From Leifsonia shinshuensis (lineage in GTDB: Bacteria > Actinomycetota > Actinomycetes > Actinomycetales > Microbacteriaceae): a DNA stretch of 64,000 nucleotides. This document shows, piece after piece, positions 17,210 through 28,252 of this stretch (positions within the stretch are counted from its first letter, which is position 1; each line of letters starts with the position of its first letter). A model generated the notes under the pieces. It was not told where the DNA came from. It ran no database searches and saw only the letters and a list, made by a program, of their open reading frames with translations. The stretch covers positions 434,001 through 498,000 of the forward strand of contig NZ_JAHHZQ010000005.1 in assembly GCF_022606355.1 (NCBI RefSeq), given 5' to 3'. Both the position numbers and the translations under genes were made by a program.

Positions 17210-18277
17210 ATGCGTGCCCGCTCGACTCCGTCTGTGATCGGTCACAGAGGCGCGCCCGGCTATCGCCCCGAGCACACCAGGGCGGCGTACGAACTGGCGT
17301 TCGCCCTCGGCGCCGACGCGGTCGAGCCCGACATCGTCGCCACGAAGGACGGCGTGCTGGTGGTGCGTCACGAGAACGAGATCTCGGGGACGACCAACGT
17401 CGCCGACCATCCGGAGTTCGCGGGCCGCCGCACCACCAAGGAGGTCGACGGAGTCGCCCTGACCGGGTGGTTCACCGAGGACTTCACGTGGAGTGAGCTC
17501 TCGGTGCTGCGGGCGAGGGAGCGACTTCCGCAGGTACGTCAGGCCAGTGCCACCTTCGACGACCGCTACCCGATCCTCCGGTTGTCCGACGTCCTGGAGG
17601 TCGTCGACTCGGCCTCCGACGCAGCGAGCCGCGCGCTCGGCCTCGTCGCCGAGCTCAAGCACGCCACCTACTTCGAGGCCGCCGGCCTGCCGCTCGACGA
17701 GCTCTTCGTCGACGCGCTCGCCGACGCGGGCTGGAGCGACCACCCGGGGCTCGTCGTCGAGAGTTTCGAGAAGACCGTGCTCGGGCGTCTGAGCGTGCGC
17801 GGCTTCCGCGGGCGGCGGGTGTACCTCGTGGAGGCGGAGGGCGCGCCGGCCGACCGGGTCGCCTCGCTCGGCGCCGCCGCGCCCGGGTATGCCTCCGACG
17901 TGACCCTTCGTGGGCTGTACGCGCTCGGATCCGCGGCGTCGCCTGCGGACCGGGTCGACGGGATCAGCGTCGATGTGGGGCAGATCCTGCACTCGGGCTC
18001 CGTATCGATGGGGCTGTTCGGCGAGGACGAGGGGGGAGTGGACATCGGTGCTGTGACGTCGGATCTGGTCGACCTCGCGCACTCGGCCGGCCTCTCTGTG
18101 TACTGCTGGACGCTGCGGCCCGAGAACGGCATGCTTCCCCGGGAGTTCCGCACGGGCGGCCGCGACGACGAGTGGGGCGACTGGAGGCGGCTGTTCGCGA
18201 TCCTGCTGCACTCGGGGGTGGACGGCGTCTTCGCGGATCACCCGGACCTGGCCGTCGCCGTCCGCGACGGCCGCTGA
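17210..18277 (+). CDS. Glycerophosphodiester phosphodiesterase
   Basis: 355-residue GDPD-family TIM-barrel enzyme that hydrolyses glycerophosphodiesters to glycerol-3-phosphate and an alcohol. Visible features are the HRGAPGYRPEHT motif at the N-terminus (catalytic His with the PEHT Glu), DAVEPDIVATKDGVLVVRHENE with the metal-binding Glu/Asp and second catalytic His, and a C-terminal YCWTLRPEN strand. No signal peptide is visible, so a cytoplasmic location is likely. The product would be a substrate for GlpD at 8685-10571. The mRNA appears leaderless. Confidence 0.92.
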   Translation: MRARSTPSVIGHRGAPGYRPEHTRAAYELAFALGADAVEPDIVATKDGVLVVRHENEISGTTNVADHPEFAGRRTTKEVDGVALTGWFTEDFTWSELSVLRARERLPQVRQASATFDDRYPILRLSDVLEVVDSASDAASRALGLVAELKHATYFEAAGLPLDELFVDALADAGWSDHPGLVVESFEKTVLGRLSVRGFRGRRVYLVEAEGAPADRVASLGAAAPGYASDVTLRGLYALGSAASPADRVDGISVDVGQILHSGSVSMGLFGEDEGGVDIGAVTSDLVDLAHSAGLSVYCWTLRPENGMLPREFRTGGRDDEWGDWRRLFAILLHSGVDGVFADHPDLAVAVRDGR

Positions 18278-18360
18278 GGCGGAGGCGACGGAGCGAGCGC
18301 TCCGGTCCGCGAGCGATCCCGGCCGCGATGACGGTGGCGGCGGCTAAAATGGCTGGAGAC

Positions 18361-20883
18361 ATGACGAGCCTTCCCGACGCCCCTCCTCCCACCTCCGCCG
18401 CACCCTCCTCCGTGCCGATCATCCTCGACGGCTGGGAGGGCGACGACCGGTCGGGTGGCGGTTCGGCGACCGGCGGAACACGCGACGGCCGCCGCGGGCA
18501 CGCGCCCTCCGACCGGCTCTTCGCCGGGCTCAACCCGCAGCAGCGCGAAGCGGCGGAGTACCGCGGAGCCGCCTTGCTCATCGTGGCGGGCGCGGGGTCC
18601 GGTAAGACGAGCGTGCTCACCCGCCGGATCGCCGGTCTCATCGAGAGCCGCGAGGCGTGGCCGAGCGAGATCCTGGCGATCACGTTCACCAACAAAGCGG
18701 CGAACGAGATGCGCGAGCGCGTCGAGCAGCTCCTGGGCGGCCGAGCGCAGGGCATGTGGATCTCGACGTTCCACTCCGCCTGCGTGCGCATCCTCCGCCG
18801 CGAGGCCGAGACGATCGGCAAGACGCAGAGCTTCACGATCTACGACTCGGGCGACACCCGCGCCCTGCTCAAACGGATCATCAAGGAGCTCGACGCCGAC
18901 ACGCTCGGCTTCACCGTGGCGGGCACCGCCGGTCGCATCTCCAAGCTGAAGAACGAGCTGACCGACATCGAGACCTTCGCGCGCTCGGCCAATCTGAGCG
19001 ACCCGCAGGAGGTGATGTTCCTCGAGATCTTCCGGCAGTACACGCGCGCGCTCCGGCGGGCGAACGCGTTCGACTTCGACGACCTCATCGCCGAGACGGT
19101 GTTCCTGTTCCGGGCCTTCCCGAAAGTGGCGGCGCTGTACCAGACGCGCTTCCGGCACATCCTGGTCGATGAGTACCAAGACACCAACCACGCCCAGTAC
19201 TCCCTCATCCGCGAGCTGACGATGCCGGTCTCGCCCGACATCGCCGAGGAGATGGAGCAGCACGGGCGCAACGTCGGCAAGCTGCGTGACGTGGTGGGCG
19301 CCATCCCGGGCGCGTCGCTCACGGTCGTGGGCGACTCCGACCAGTCGATCTACGCGTTCCGCGGCGCGGACATCCGCAACATCGTCGAGTTCGAACGTGA
19401 CTTCCCCGGCGCCAAGGTGGTGCTGCTGGAGCAGAACTACCGGTCGACGCAGAACATCCTGAGCGCCGCGAACGCGGTCATCGCCAACAACTTCGACCGC
19501 AAAGACAAGAAGCTGTGGACGGCGGTCGGCGACGGCGACAAGATCGTCGGCTACACCGGCTACTCGGGACACGACGAGGCGCAGTTCGTCGCCGACGAGA
19601 TCGAGAAGCTCCACGCCGCGGGCATGGACTACAAAGACATCGCGGTCTTCTACCGCACCAACGCCCAGACCCGTGCTCTGGAAGAGATCTTCATCCGCTC
19701 CGCACTGCCCTACAAGGTGATGGGCGGCACCAAGTTCTACGAGCGCGCCGAGATCAAGGATTCGATGGCGTACCTCATCACGGTCGCCAACCCCGACGAC
19801 ACCCTGGCTCTGCGCCGCATCCTGAACACCCCGAAGCGGGGCATCGGGCCGGCGACGGAGACGCAGCTCGCGAGCTACGCGGAAGACAACGGCTTCACGT
19901 TCCGCGACGCGATGCGCGACGCCGGCTCGCTCGGACTCGGCCCCAAGGTCACCGGAGCGATCCTTCAGCTCTCCGCCCTGCTCGACGAGGCGGCGGCGAA
20001 GATCGATCCGGCCAACCCCGCGGGCGTCGCGCCCGTCGCCGACGTGCTGACCTTCCTGCTCGACGGCAGCGGCTATCTCGAGGTGCTCCGCAACAGTCGC
20101 GACCCGCAAGACGAGGCCCGCGCCGAGAACGTGGACGAGCTCGTGGCCGTGACCCGCGAGTTCGCGCGGAACAATCCCGACGGAACGCTCGTGGACTTCC
20201 TCACCGAGGTGTCGCTGGTCGCCGCGGCCGACGAGATCGACGACTCGAGCGGCTCGGTCTCGCTGATGACTCTGCACACGGCCAAGGGCCTGGAGTACGA
20301 CGCGGTGTTCCTAACGGGCATCGAGGAGGACCTGCTCCCGCACCGGATGTCGGCGAACGAGCCGGGAGGCCCCGCGGAGGAGCGCCGACTGTTCTACGTC
20401 GGCATCACGCGTGCCAAGAAGCGGCTGTTCCTGTCGTTGGCCATGACCCGAGCGCAGTTCGGCGAGACCGCCGTCGCGATGCCCAGTCGCTATCTGCAGG
20501 AGATCCCTGCCGACCTGATCGATTGGAGGCAGTCACCCGGCGCCGCGAACGGCCGAGGCGGCTCGCAGTCCCGCGCGCTCAACGCGCGCAGGCCCGGAAT
20601 CGGCGGGGGTACGGCGGGTCGCTGGAACGAGAGCTATCCCGTCGGAGGCAGCGCCCCCGCGGAGCGCCCGAAGGCCGAATGGCCGAACCGGGTGACGGGC
20701 AAGGTGCGTGACAACGGCGATCTCGAGCTGGCTCCCGGCGACCGCATCCGGCACGCGGACTTCGGGGAGGGCAGGGTCACGAACGTGACCGGCGAGGGGG
20801 CCAAGCGCGTCGCCCACGTGCAGTTCGAGAAGGTGGGGGCGAAGAAGCTCCTCATCAAGATCGCGCCGATCGACAAGCTGTGA
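18361..20883 (+). CDS. pcrA: UvrD/PcrA-type ATP-dependent DNA helicase
   Basis: 840-residue superfamily 1A 3'-5' helicase acting in nucleotide excision repair, mismatch-related repair and removal of transcription or recombination intermediates. Motifs in order: Q motif LNPQQREA, Walker A VAGAGSGKTSVL, Ia TFTNKAANEMRERV, II VDEYQDTN, III GDSDQSIYAFRGAD, IV QNYRSTQNIL, V SLMTLHTAKGLEYDAVFL, VI RRLFYVGITRAKKRL. The C-terminal Tudor-like tail (RIRHADFGEGRVTNV) binds RNA polymerase in characterised PcrA. ATG 18361 is preceded by GGAG and by a TAAAAT -10 box at 18345-18350. An upstream ATG at 18328 is less likely. Confidence 0.96.
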   Translation: MTSLPDAPPPTSAAPSSVPIILDGWEGDDRSGGGSATGGTRDGRRGHAPSDRLFAGLNPQQREAAEYRGAALLIVAGAGSGKTSVLTRRIAGLIESREAWPSEILAITFTNKAANEMRERVEQLLGGRAQGMWISTFHSACVRILRREAETIGKTQSFTIYDSGDTRALLKRIIKELDADTLGFTVAGTAGRISKLKNELTDIETFARSANLSDPQEVMFLEIFRQYTRALRRANAFDFDDLIAETVFLFRAFPKVAALYQTRFRHILVDEYQDTNHAQYSLIRELTMPVSPDIAEEMEQHGRNVGKLRDVVGAIPGASLTVVGDSDQSIYAFRGADIRNIVEFERDFPGAKVVLLEQNYRSTQNILSAANAVIANNFDRKDKKLWTAVGDGDKIVGYTGYSGHDEAQFVADEIEKLHAAGMDYKDIAVFYRTNAQTRALEEIFIRSALPYKVMGGTKFYERAEIKDSMAYLITVANPDDTLALRRILNTPKRGIGPATETQLASYAEDNGFTFRDAMRDAGSLGLGPKVTGAILQLSALLDEAAAKIDPANPAGVAPVADVLTFLLDGSGYLEVLRNSRDPQDEARAENVDELVAVTREFARNNPDGTLVDFLTEVSLVAAADEIDDSSGSVSLMTLHTAKGLEYDAVFLTGIEEDLLPHRMSANEPGGPAEERRLFYVGITRAKKRLFLSLAMTRAQFGETAVAMPSRYLQEIPADLIDWRQSPGAANGRGGSQSRALNARRPGIGGGTAGRWNESYPVGGSAPAERPKAEWPNRVTGKVRDNGDLELAPGDRIRHADFGEGRVTNVTGEGAKRVAHVQFEKVGAKKLLIKIAPIDKL

Positions 20884-20908
20884 GCCGTCGAGCCGTGGGG
20901 GCACGGCG

Positions 20909-21949
20909 GTGAGGCAGCGTCTCGCGGCGATGAGCGTCGAGGTCGGCTTTCGGGCGGCGGCCGCTGTCGCCGTTCCGCTGCTCATCCTCTTGGCCGTCGG
21001 CCGTCTGGATCTCGCCGCGTACGCGACGTTCGGCGCCTTCACTGCTCTGTACGGCCGCAACGAACCGTACCGGCTCCGGTTGCGCAGCGTGTCGATCGCT
21101 GCGGTCGCGATGCTGGTGAGCATCTCGCTCGGTGTGATCGTCGCCGTCGCCGGGGAACCGCTCTGGCTCGTGACCGTTCTGCTCGTGCTGATCGTCGTCG
21201 CCGGAACGCTGCTCGCGACGGCGTTCCAGCTCCTTCCGACGCAGCCGCTGTTCTTCGTCTTCGCCCTGCTCGTCTGCGCGGCCGTGCCGACGACCGCGCA
21301 GGACGCGCTGCCGCGGATCGGGCTGGCGGCCGCCGTGGCCGCGTTCTCGTGGGTGCTCACGCTTTCGGGGTGGGTCGTCCGCCGCTGGGCGGGCGATCGG
21401 GCGGCGAGGACAGGGGCGGTGCTGCTCAAGAAGCTGCACCGTCGCCCCGGCGTCGACACGACGGTGTTCCGCGACGGACGCGTCTGGCTCACGGCAGCGC
21501 AGAACGCGGTCGGCGTGCTGATCGCTGGAGGCGTCGCGCTCGCGTTGGGGTTGGGCCACGCCTACTGGGCTGTCGTGAGTCTCGTCGCCGTCATCCCTCC
21601 CGCCCGCGCGGCGCATTCGATCTCGCGGTCGCTGCATCGGATCCTGGGCACCGTCGGCGGCGTCGGGGTCGCCGCCGTCGTGCTGTTCTGGTCTCCTCCG
21701 GCCGTGGTGGTGATCCTCGTGATCGTCGTCTGCCAGTTCTTCGCAGAGATGCTCGTCGGGCGACACTACGGCTACGCCCTGCTGTTCATCACGCCCATGG
21801 CGCTGGCGGTCTCGCATCTCGCTGCGCCGGTCCCGCTCGGACCGCTGCTCTTCGACCGGGTCATCGAGACCGCGTTGGGCGCCGGCGTGGGCATCGCGCT
21901 CGTGCTGCTCGCACGAGCGATCGAGCGGGGCCGTACTCCGACGATCTGA
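20909..21949 (+). CDS. FUSC family membrane protein
   Basis: 346-residue polytopic protein with two blocks of hydrophobic helices and the C-terminal FUSC-type block (LIAGGVALALGLGHAYWAVVSLVAVIPP...HRILGTVGG). Related proteins (aromatic acid exporter or fusaric acid resistance family) are putative efflux components. Without partner subunits the substrate cannot be guessed. Start GTG 20909 lies 25 nt after the pcrA stop, so co-transcription with pcrA is possible. Confidence 0.85.
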   Translation: MRQRLAAMSVEVGFRAAAAVAVPLLILLAVGRLDLAAYATFGAFTALYGRNEPYRLRLRSVSIAAVAMLVSISLGVIVAVAGEPLWLVTVLLVLIVVAGTLLATAFQLLPTQPLFFVFALLVCAAVPTTAQDALPRIGLAAAVAAFSWVLTLSGWVVRRWAGDRAARTGAVLLKKLHRRPGVDTTVFRDGRVWLTAAQNAVGVLIAGGVALALGLGHAYWAVVSLVAVIPPARAAHSISRSLHRILGTVGGVGVAAVVLFWSPPAVVVILVIVVCQFFAEMLVGRHYGYALLFITPMALAVSHLAAPVPLGPLLFDRVIETALGAGVGIALVLLARAIERGRTPTI

Positions 21950-22040
21950 GGCAGCGTTCCAGCGGGAGCGATGGCGGGTCGCGTCTCGTACGACGATCGC
22001 CCGAGCCGCGCCATGCAGTCGCAGTGGGAACGTGAGGTGT

Positions 22041-22859
22041 TCACGACGCCGTCGAATCCGCGTGGATCGTCCGTCGCAATCGACGCAGGTACACATCCCG
22101 TGGTCGATGCCTCAGCGCTGACGGCAGCCGAGGATAGATCGCGGCGAAGGTCCGCATCCGACGCTCGAAGCGACGCTCGATCGCCGGGTTCCACGGCAGG
22201 TCGAACTGCTCCCGTACCCTGGCGGGCAGCAGTCCGGCGGTGACGAGCCGCGCGCCGGGGAGGGCCGCTCTCAGCCACAGCGGCACTTCGCGCGGGTACA
22301 GGATCTGGCGGGCGACGACCCGGGTCTCGTCGCTCACCCTCAAGCCGGCGACCATGTCGTCCCAGTAGGTCTGGAATCCGCTCCGGGTGGTTGGCCAGTC
22401 TTCGGCCACCAGTTGGAGGTTGCGCCCGAGGTGGATGAAGTCCTGGTACACCTGTTCCTTCGAGTCACCGGTCTGCGGCCCGAAGACGCGTTCGTGGAGG
22501 TCGGTCATCGTCGCGAAGAGCGTCGCGGACACCCACCGCTGGAGGTCGGTGTCGAAGGCGTTGTACGCGGGACGCTCACCGCTCGCTGGGGCGCGGACCG
22601 GGGCGTGTGCCCGGTTCACGCTGCGGAGGACGGTGCTGAACTCGTCCGGCGAGGCGAAGGCCGCCGCGTAGACGAACATCATCGTGGCGTGGAACCGATC
22701 CATGAGCCGGTTCGCGAAGTCGCTGTGCTCCACGACGCCGCGGCCCACCGCCGGGTGTGCGATCTGCAGAAGCAGGGCGCTCCCGCCGCCGGCGAGGCAC
22801 AGGGCCTCGCCGGCGATCTGGTGGAAATCTGCGCTCTGTTCCCGGTGCGGAGCAGTCAT
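22041..22859 (-). CDS. MpaB-like oxygenase (DUF2236)
   Basis: 272 residues from the ATG at 22859, chosen because AGGATGG precedes it; an in-frame ATG at 22916 would add 19 residues. Matches the family of rubber oxygenase Lcp and MpaB-type haem proteins: LLQIAHPAVGRGVVEHSDF with the conserved histidine, then ATMMFVYAAAF, then DLQRWVSATLFATM. Characterised members use haem b or non-haem iron to cleave polyisoprene or oxidise terpenoids. No signal peptide is visible, so it is probably cytoplasmic. Substrate unknown; it stands alone between a FUSC gene and a surface protein. Confidence 0.82.
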   Translation of the reverse strand: MTAPHREQSADFHQIAGEALCLAGGGSALLLQIAHPAVGRGVVEHSDFANRLMDRFHATMMFVYAAAFASPDEFSTVLRSVNRAHAPVRAPASGERPAYNAFDTDLQRWVSATLFATMTDLHERVFGPQTGDSKEQVYQDFIHLGRNLQLVAEDWPTTRSGFQTYWDDMVAGLRVSDETRVVARQILYPREVPLWLRAALPGARLVTAGLLPARVREQFDLPWNPAIERRFERRMRTFAAIYPRLPSALRHRPRDVYLRRLRRTIHADSTAS

Positions 22860-22943
22860 GTCACCATCCTGAAGCAGGGCCTTCGAGGGCGGAAGCACCG
22901 CAGGCCGTCGTGTCACGAGTCGGACTTTCGCCGTCTCGGCCGG

Positions 22944-24413
22944 TCAGGCGCGTCGATGAGTCGGCCGCCGCACTCGACGCATCCCGATGTGTCCGATCGC
23001 GACGATGGTGCAGCCGACGACGACGAGGGAGCCTGCGAGAGCGAGTGCCCGCGGTCCGGAGTCATCGCCGGTGGCGGCGAGCTGGGCGGGCGGCGTCTGC
23101 GCCGGTGCTGCGACCAGCGTGATCTCCGAGGCGATGCCGAACGCCGACTGCCAGGGCCGGATCCGCTCCCCGCCCGCGTCCGGCTCCACGGCTGCCGGAT
23201 CGATGCGCTCGGTCCACACGTAGTATCCGGCCGCAGGGAGCGTGCATTCCGGCGTCTCGTACTCGCCGGTGCCGTTCACCGCCGTCTCGACGACGCACAC
23301 CACGGGCGAGCCCTCCGGAACAGCGGCGGACTCCACGATCGGGTCGTCGAACGGCCCGTGGAGGGTGCTCTCGACGGTCGCGTCGACCGGTTCGAACCCG
23401 TCGTCGGTCGCACGGACGCCCCACGACGGGAGCAGGCCGTCCTCGGTGTCGACGGTGACGGTCAGGCGATCATGCACGGCGGCGCCGGGCGCGGCGACCG
23501 CCGTGCTCGTCACCGTTGCGACCACCGGCTGGAACGGCAACGGCGAGGGGCCCGTCGCGGAGGCCTCCGCGTGCGCCTCCGCTGTGGCGGGCACGGCGAT
23601 GAGGACCGCCTGCGCGTCGTCGTGCGGCACGGCCACCAGCATGCGGTCCCCATAAGGGAGGGCAGAGAACTCCGCGTGAGCGCTCACCGTGACGCTGGCA
23701 TCGGTCGCCGTCGGCATGATCTCGACGTCGGTGCCGGTCGGCACCTCAGCTGTCGTGCTTCCGTCACCGAACGAAGCGCCGGCGAGCGTCACCCGGGCGA
23801 GGTGGCCGCCAGGGGCGATGAGATCGGAGCCGGACGGTCGCATGACGGTGAGCTCCACACGCACGCGTCCCGGACCGGTCTCGGCGAGCTCGATGACGGT
23901 GTCGGCCCTGACGGCATTCGATCCCCGTCGGGCGGCCTCGTCCACCATCTCGTGGGCGCGGGCGAGGACCCGCCCGGCGTCTGCTCCCGCGCGCGCTGCG
24001 ACCTCCTCCGGACTGTGCCCGTTGAGCCCGGCGACGAGCCAGGTCGCGATCTGGCCGGCCGCCGCCGTCAGCTGGTCGCCGGTTCCCGCCCAGCTGCGTG
24101 AGATGTAGGCGAGCGACGCCGCTTGCTGGGGCGTGTACCACCCGAGCGCTGAGGCCTCCGCGTAGTCGAGGCCGTGGCCGGTCGGGCTCGGCTTTCCCGC
24201 GTTGAGGCAGAACCCCTGCCGGCCGTCGTCCATGCGATAGGTGCCGAGCCACCAGCCGTCGGAGGACAGATAGCCGGGTCCGTGCCCGGCGCCCGTGAGC
24301 GCGCGGGCATCCGGCGCGATCACGAGGGCCTGCAGGATGCCGAGGAAGACGGCCAGGCCGGCGAGGGCGAAGGCGGTCACGAAGGTCGATATGCGATGTG
24401 TCATGCCCTCCAC
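22944..24413 (-). CDS. Surface protein with a thioester-like domain and LAATG sortase signal
   Basis: 489 residues from GTG 24413 (ATG 24404 is possible but its GGAGG is too close). A Sec signal/anchor occupies ~8-35. Residues ~45-135 resemble the Cys-Gln thioester domains of Gram-positive adhesins: QGFCLNAG supplies Cys69 and AAAGQIATWLV supplies Gln121, the pair that would form an internal thioester. Ig-like repeats rich in Val, Thr and Ala follow. The C-terminus has LAATG at 445-449, a hydrophobic helix (LALAGSLVVVGCTIVAIG) and a basic tail, i.e. an anchor of the LAxTG type recognised by actinobacterial class E sortases. No sortase gene is in the window. Probable wall-linked adhesin; thioester assignment is inferred from spacing. 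Confidence 0.75.
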   Translation of the reverse strand: MEGMTHRISTFVTAFALAGLAVFLGILQALVIAPDARALTGAGHGPGYLSSDGWWLGTYRMDDGRQGFCLNAGKPSPTGHGLDYAEASALGWYTPQQAASLAYISRSWAGTGDQLTAAAGQIATWLVAGLNGHSPEEVAARAGADAGRVLARAHEMVDEAARRGSNAVRADTVIELAETGPGRVRVELTVMRPSGSDLIAPGGHLARVTLAGASFGDGSTTAEVPTGTDVEIMPTATDASVTVSAHAEFSALPYGDRMLVAVPHDDAQAVLIAVPATAEAHAEASATGPSPLPFQPVVATVTSTAVAAPGAAVHDRLTVTVDTEDGLLPSWGVRATDDGFEPVDATVESTLHGPFDDPIVESAAVPEGSPVVCVVETAVNGTGEYETPECTLPAAGYYVWTERIDPAAVEPDAGGERIRPWQSAFGIASEITLVAAPAQTPPAQLAATGDDSGPRALALAGSLVVVGCTIVAIGHIGMRRVRRPTHRRA

Positions 24414-24638
24414 GGTCGCCGTCTCGGACCCGCTCAGGGCCGGGCACGACCGGATCCGTGGAGTACTCGCTCAGGTCGTCCGCTGTGGAGGAGAACCGGA
24501 TTCGGGCTGTTCAGTCGAACGCGCTAAAGTTCTCACTGGCGAATTTATCTCGGCGTCGAGCTATTCTCCCGCCGGACCGCCCAGGAGATATCAGCCGGAG
24601 CGTCACGAGCGCGCCGGGCATCAGCGGATTGGATAACC

Positions 24639-25802
24639 GTGGATCTATTCGAGTACCAGGCCAGAGACCTGTTTGAGAAGTACGGCGTCCCGGTCCTTCC
24701 GGGCATCGTCGCGGACACTCCGGAGGAGGTCCGCGCGGCCGCGGAGAAGCTGGGCGGCGTCACCGTCGTCAAGGCGCAGGTCAAGGTCGGAGGCCGTGGC
24801 AAGGCGGGTGGCGTGAAGGTCGCCAAGACCCCCGACGACGCCGAAGAGGCCGCCAAGGCCATCCTGGGCCTGGACATCAAGGGCCACGTGGTCCGCCGGG
24901 TGATGGTCGCGGGCGGCGCCCGCATCGCCCGCGAGTTCTACTTCTCGGTGCTCCTCGACCGGGCGAACCGCTCCTACCTGTCGCTGACGAGCGTCGAGGG
25001 CGGCATGGAGATCGAGCAGCTGGCCGTCGAGAAGCCGGAGGCGCTCGCCCGCATCGAGGTCGACCCCCGCGCCGGCCTCGACTCCGCGAAGGCCGTCGAG
25101 ATCGCCAAGGCCGCCGGGTTCCCCGACGAGCTGGTCGACAAGGTCGCCGATGTCTTCGTGAAGCTGTACGCGGTCTACACCGGCGAGGACGCGACGCTGG
25201 TCGAGGTCAACCCGCTCGTCCTCACCGAGGAGGGCGACATCATCGCCCTCGACGGCAAGGTCACGCTCGACGAGAACGCCGACTTCCGTCACCCCGAGCA
25301 CGAGTCGCTCGAAGACGCGGAGGCCGCCGACCCGCTGGAGGCCAAGGCCAAGAAGGCCGGGCTCAACTACGTGAAGCTCGACGGTCAGGTCGGCATCATC
25401 GGCAACGGCGCCGGCCTGGTCATGTCCACCCTCGACGTCGTCGCCTACGCGGGTGAGAAGCACAAGGGCGTCAAGCCGGCGAACTTCCTCGACATCGGCG
25501 GCGGTGCGTCCGCCGAGGTCATGGCAGCGGGACTCGACGTCATCCTGAACGACCCGCAGGTGAAGAGCGTCTTCGTCAACGTCTTCGGCGGCATCACCGC
25601 GTGCGACGCGGTCGCGAACGGCATCGTCAAGGCGCTCGAGATCCTCGGCGGCGAGGCGAACAAGCCGCTCGTCGTCCGTCTCGACGGCAACAAGGTCGAT
25701 GAGGGTCGCCGCATCCTCACCGAGGCGAACCACCCGCTGGTGACCCTCGCCCTCACCATGGACGAAGGCGCCGACAAGGCCGCCGAGCTGGCCGCGAAGT
25801 AA
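24639..25802 (+). CDS. sucC: Succinyl-CoA synthetase beta subunit
   Basis: 387 residues, the normal length. With SucD it couples succinyl-CoA cleavage to ADP or GDP phosphorylation in the TCA cycle. Visible features are [19 protein letters not shown], the ATP-grasp domain with [36 protein letters not shown] (Mg-nucleotide binding), and the CoA-ligase domain [21 protein letters not shown]...[10 protein letters not shown]. The start is GTG 24639 preceded by a weak GGAT ribosome binding site. A 225-nt gene-free leader lies upstream with a TAAAGT -10-like box at 24525-24530; nothing else is recognised in it. Confidence 0.97.
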   Translation: MDLFEYQARDLFEKYGVPVLPGIVADTPEEVRAAAEKLGGVTVVKAQVKVGGRGKAGGVKVAKTPDDAEEAAKAILGLDIKGHVVRRVMVAGGARIAREFYFSVLLDRANRSYLSLTSVEGGMEIEQLAVEKPEALARIEVDPRAGLDSAKAVEIAKAAGFPDELVDKVADVFVKLYAVYTGEDATLVEVNPLVLTEEGDIIALDGKVTLDENADFRHPEHESLEDAEAADPLEAKAKKAGLNYVKLDGQVGIIGNGAGLVMSTLDVVAYAGEKHKGVKPANFLDIGGGASAEVMAAGLDVILNDPQVKSVFVNVFGGITACDAVANGIVKALEILGGEANKPLVVRLDGNKVDEGRRILTEANHPLVTLALTMDEGADKAAELAAK

Positions 25803-26708
<906 letters not shown>

Positions 26709-26731
26709 TCCGCAGCGACCACTGACGGCAC

Positions 26732-26762
26732 AGGGCCGGACTCCTCCACAGAGTCCGGCCCT
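26732..26762 (+). terminator. sucCD terminator hairpin
   Basis: AGGGCCGGACTC / GAGTCCGGCCCT, a 12-bp perfect stem with a 7-nt loop, 24 nt after the sucD stop. No T-tract. Confidence 0.8.
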
Positions 26763-26854
26763 GCGCCGTTTGTCCACCACCCGTTTCCGGGCCTGCCCGT
26801 GCCACCCGGCCCGGCGCTACAGTGAGGCATCACGCCCGGAGGGGGATGTTGCCG

Positions 26855-28240
26855 ATGCCGAAGATGACGAACGCCGAGCTCGCTCGGCGGGTCGCAGCGC
26901 TCGAAGCCGAGAACACCACCCTCCGGAGCCGGCTCGACGACAATGCGACGGAGCCGCTGCCCGAGACCGCACTGATCACCGGGGCGAAGCACAAGCGGGG
27001 GTGGGGTTGGACGCTGCTGGCCGTCGTCCTGATCGTGATCGGGGCGATCCTCGCGCCGGTCGCCGTCGTCGCCTCCTGGGCCAAAGTGCAGCTGACGGAC
27101 ACCGATACGTTCGTCGCCACCTATGCGCCGCTCGCGAACGACCCCGGCGTGCAGGCCTACGTGACCGACGAGACGGTCAAAGTGATCCAGGAGCACGTCG
27201 ACATCCCGAAGCTGACCTCCCAGGTGATCGACGGCATCACGGGCCTCGGCACCGGACCCGTGGCCACGAAGGCCCTGGATGCGCTCAAGGCGCCCCTGGC
27301 GCAGGGAATCGTGTCGTTGATCCAGACCACGGTGGGCCGGTTCGTGTCGTCGGACGCTTTCGCGCAAGTCTGGCAGGATGCCCTGCGTGCGAGCCATACG
27401 CAGCTGGTCGCCACGATGCAGGGCAATCCGAAAGCGGCGATCACGGTGGGCGCCGACGGCTCGGTCGGCGTGCAACTCGGTCCGATCATCGACCGGGTCA
27501 AGCAGCTCCTGGAAGACCAGGGCCTCTCGTTCGCCTCGCAGATCCCGACGATCGACAGGACGATCACGGTCGCGCAGAACTCGTCCATCCCGACCCTTCA
27601 GATGTTCTACAACCTGGCCATCGTCGCCGGCGCCTGGCTGCCCTGGGTCTCGATCGGCCTGCTCGCCCTGGGGGTGATCGTGGCTCGGCGTCGCGCGCTC
27701 GCCCTCATCGGCGCGGCCTGCGCTCTGGGCGTCGCGATGATCGTGGTGGTCGCGGGCATCAGCATCGGTCAGATCGTGTTCGTCGCCTCGGCATCCCCCG
27801 GGCTGGTGCCCGCCGGGGTCGCGACGACGCTTTACACCACCGTCTCGACGGCGATGAAGGACACCGGCGTCGCGGTCCTCGTGCTCGCGATCGTGGTCGC
27901 GCTCGTCGCCTGGTACTCGGGTCCGTTCGGCGTGCCCCGTCGCCTGCGTGGCTTCTTCGGATCCGGTGTCACCTGGGTCCGGGAGTCCGCGGAACGCCAC
28001 GGCATCACCACCGGCCGGACCGGCGAGTGGATCTACGCCCAGCGGGTGCTGCTGCGCAGCGCCGTGGCGGTGATCGCGGCGGCGATCGTCCTGTTCGTGC
28101 GCCCGCTGACCCCGTCGCTCATCATCTGGACTCTGGTGATCGCCGCGGTGGTGATCGCGATCCTCGAGCTGGTGCAGCGACCGGTGATCACCATTCCGGA
28201 GGACGCCGACGACGACACGCCCGTGATGACCGTGCCGTGA
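26855..28240 (+). CDS. Hypothetical membrane protein with N-terminal coiled coil
   Basis: 461 residues from ATG 26855; ATG 26846 and TTG 26849 also lie behind the GGAGGGGG ribosome binding site, so the first three residues are uncertain. A short coiled coil (AELARRVAALEAENTTLRSRL) precedes a first membrane helix (LLAVVLIVIGAILAPVAVVASW), a ~170-residue extracytoplasmic domain without cysteines, then four or more helices and a tail. The large outer region after the first helix has DTDTFVATYAPLANDPGVQAYVTD, a pattern seen in uncharacterised actinobacterial membrane proteins. No function is proposed. Confidence 0.82.
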   Translation: MPKMTNAELARRVAALEAENTTLRSRLDDNATEPLPETALITGAKHKRGWGWTLLAVVLIVIGAILAPVAVVASWAKVQLTDTDTFVATYAPLANDPGVQAYVTDETVKVIQEHVDIPKLTSQVIDGITGLGTGPVATKALDALKAPLAQGIVSLIQTTVGRFVSSDAFAQVWQDALRASHTQLVATMQGNPKAAITVGADGSVGVQLGPIIDRVKQLLEDQGLSFASQIPTIDRTITVAQNSSIPTLQMFYNLAIVAGAWLPWVSIGLLALGVIVARRRALALIGAACALGVAMIVVVAGISIGQIVFVASASPGLVPAGVATTLYTTVSTAMKDTGVAVLVLAIVVALVAWYSGPFGVPRRLRGFFGSGVTWVRESAERHGITTGRTGEWIYAQRVLLRSAVAVIAAAIVLFVRPLTPSLIIWTLVIAAVVIAILELVQRPVITIPEDADDDTPVMTVP

Positions 28241-28252
28241 GCGTGCCACTCC

